From the NCBI GenBank assembly GCA_037833965.1, contig AP031356.1, positions 2,998,501 to 3,062,500 on the forward strand: 64,000 nucleotides of DNA, written 5' to 3'. Positions within the stretch are counted from its first letter, which is position 1; each line of letters starts with the position of its first letter. The notes under the pieces were generated by a model that made no database searches, was not told the origin of the DNA, and saw only the letters and a program-made list of their open reading frames with translations. Shown here piece by piece: positions 63,030-64,000 of this stretch. The position numbers were made by a program, and so were the translations under genes. This DNA is from Marchantia polymorpha subsp. ruderalis (Eukaryota > Streptophyta > Marchantiopsida > Marchantiales > Marchantiaceae).

Positions 63030-63911
63030 ATGGCTGACAATTCGAAAGTATGGAGCCCTCGTCTAGGAATAGAAGTGAAGATGGCTTTGAACATTGCCTG
63101 CCCCATGATTGTGACGAACTTGATATCGTATTGCATTATCGCATCCTCTCTGATGTTTGTGGGCCATCTGGGAGAACTGGAGCTCTCTAGTGCAGCTCTT
63201 GGCAACTCATTATGCAGCGTCACTGGATTTACTGTGATGGTCAGTTTCCTGCGCACCCAGCCCCCGCAGAACACTCTTACGTTTCGATTATGACATTCTT
63301 CGAGCTGTAGCAGTTCACTTGAGCTTCGATTTCACACCACGCTGTCATTTATGGTTGCAGTTAGGACTGGCAAGTGGGCTAGAGACGCTATGCGGGCAAG
63401 CTTTCGGAGCGAAGCAGTTTCATCTGCTCGGAGTGTACTACCAAACGTCGATGTTTGTGCTTCTCTGCTGTTGTGTTCCGATCAGCCTCTTGTGGTGGAA
63501 CATGGAGCCATTGCTCCTTCTGATAGGACAGGAAGCGCAGATTTCTAACCACACAACGGTGTACATGCGGACCATGATTCCATTTCTTTGGGCATCTGCC
63601 TTCATTCAGACCACCATAAAGTATCTGCAGACCCAAAGCGTTGTCATGCCCATCATGATCTTCTCTGTGTCTACCTTTGTGGTACACGTTCCCCTCACGT
63701 ACTTGTTGATTTACAAACTGAACTTGGGATACCTCGGTGGAGCATTGGCTATCTCCATCTCCTATTGGATCATGCTCCTTCAGCTTCTAGTGTACGTCGT
63801 TTACTCGGAATCCACACGCGCAGAGAAAACTTGGACCGGCTTCGTACGACCGAGATTAGACGTCATCGTCCTGTTTCTTAAACTTGCTATTCCCTCGGCT
63901 TTCATGATTAT
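63030..63911 (+). CDS. MATE-family efflux transporter, first two exons (gene continues beyond the window)
   Basis: Exon 1 is 63030-63239, exon 2 is 63361-63911, and the rest is outside. The protein starts MADNSKVW and has the plant MATE signature: VKMALNIACPMIVTNL, MFVGHLGELELSSAALGNS, then across the first splice LGLASGLETLCGQAFGAKQ. Hydrophobic helices follow (MFVLLCCCVPISLLWW, LLYMRTMIPFLW-like segment, and PLTYLLIYKLNLGYLGGALAISISYW). Exon 2 ends in LAIPSAFMI at a GTGAGT donor. MATE proteins are about 12-helix H+/Na+-coupled exporters of secondary metabolites, toxins or citrate, in the plasma or vacuolar membrane. The visible part covers about half the usual 450-500 residues. The N-terminus is shorter than in many plant members. 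No stop or frameshift is visible. Confidence 0.92.
63240..63360 (+). other. Intron 1 of the MATE gene (121 bp)
   Basis: The donor GTCAGT at 63240 and acceptor TTGCAG at 63355-63360 give a phase-0 intron. Removing it joins GFTVM to LGLASGLETLCGQ, the normal MATE sequence. A second donor GTGAGT is at 63912 (phase 2). Confidence 0.9.
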
Positions 63912-64000
63912 GTGAGTGCTTACTAATCCCGAGCTCGTCATGCGATCCTCTGGAATGCCATCGGTGTATATACACTCAAACCTTGGTACTACATTACTTG

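Overview
The window is plant nuclear DNA. Two facts show this: an intron-containing MATE-transporter gene begins at the right end, and a short plastid ndhC/ndhK fragment lies in the AT-rich part. The AT-rich plastid codons and compact first intron would suit a bryophyte or another non-seed plant, but I cannot name the species.

Bases 1 to about 49916 are a nested pile of one LTR-retrotransposon family (Ty3/gypsy, Tat/Athila-like by its tRNA-Asp-type primer site, polypurine tract and RT/INT motifs). The family has very long LTRs (about 4.8-5.0 kb, 5'-TGTGGTAAC...GTTATTACA-3', 5-bp target duplications). Order of insertion, read from target duplications: (1) the oldest S1 element, E3 (minus strand), has its 3' LTR at 8232-10109, internal pieces at 10110-11944, 32683-35173 and 40082-41534, and a truncated 5' LTR at 41535-43497. 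(2) It was cut by a solo LTR, L2 (11945-14033 plus 29878-32682, TSD GTTCC), by an LTR-derived remnant, L4 (35174-40081, TSD CGCGG), and by an element L5 whose terminus is at 8231. (3) L5 was cut by solo LTR L1 (2570-7414, TSD TGGAG) and by a subfamily-2 LTR ending at 1892. (4) L2 was cut by the complete element E1 (14034-29877, TSD GTCAC). E1's two 5027-bp LTRs look identical, so it is young. A diverged subfamily (S2) fills 1-1892 and 43498-49916 as decayed LTRs.

The most unusual property is that each LTR carries, in U3 upstream of the TATA box and in the sense direction, a large ORF (851-913 codons in intact copies). It has a conserved N-terminal domain, a low-complexity Pro/Thr/Arg linker built of palindromic mini-repeats, and a C-terminal coiled coil. 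The ORF exists in both subfamilies. The internal region encodes gag (three CCHC knuckles), protease, and RT-RNase H-integrase in one frame. Protease and RT are separated by UAG-CAA-CUA, a candidate readthrough signal kept in two copies.

Bases 49917-53400 hold decayed fragments of an unidentified gene family with secretion-signal-like starts. Bases 53400-62390 are AT-rich with few recognisable features (plastid insert, small repeats, hairpins). From 62846 a TATA box and the first two exons of a MATE efflux transporter run off the right edge.
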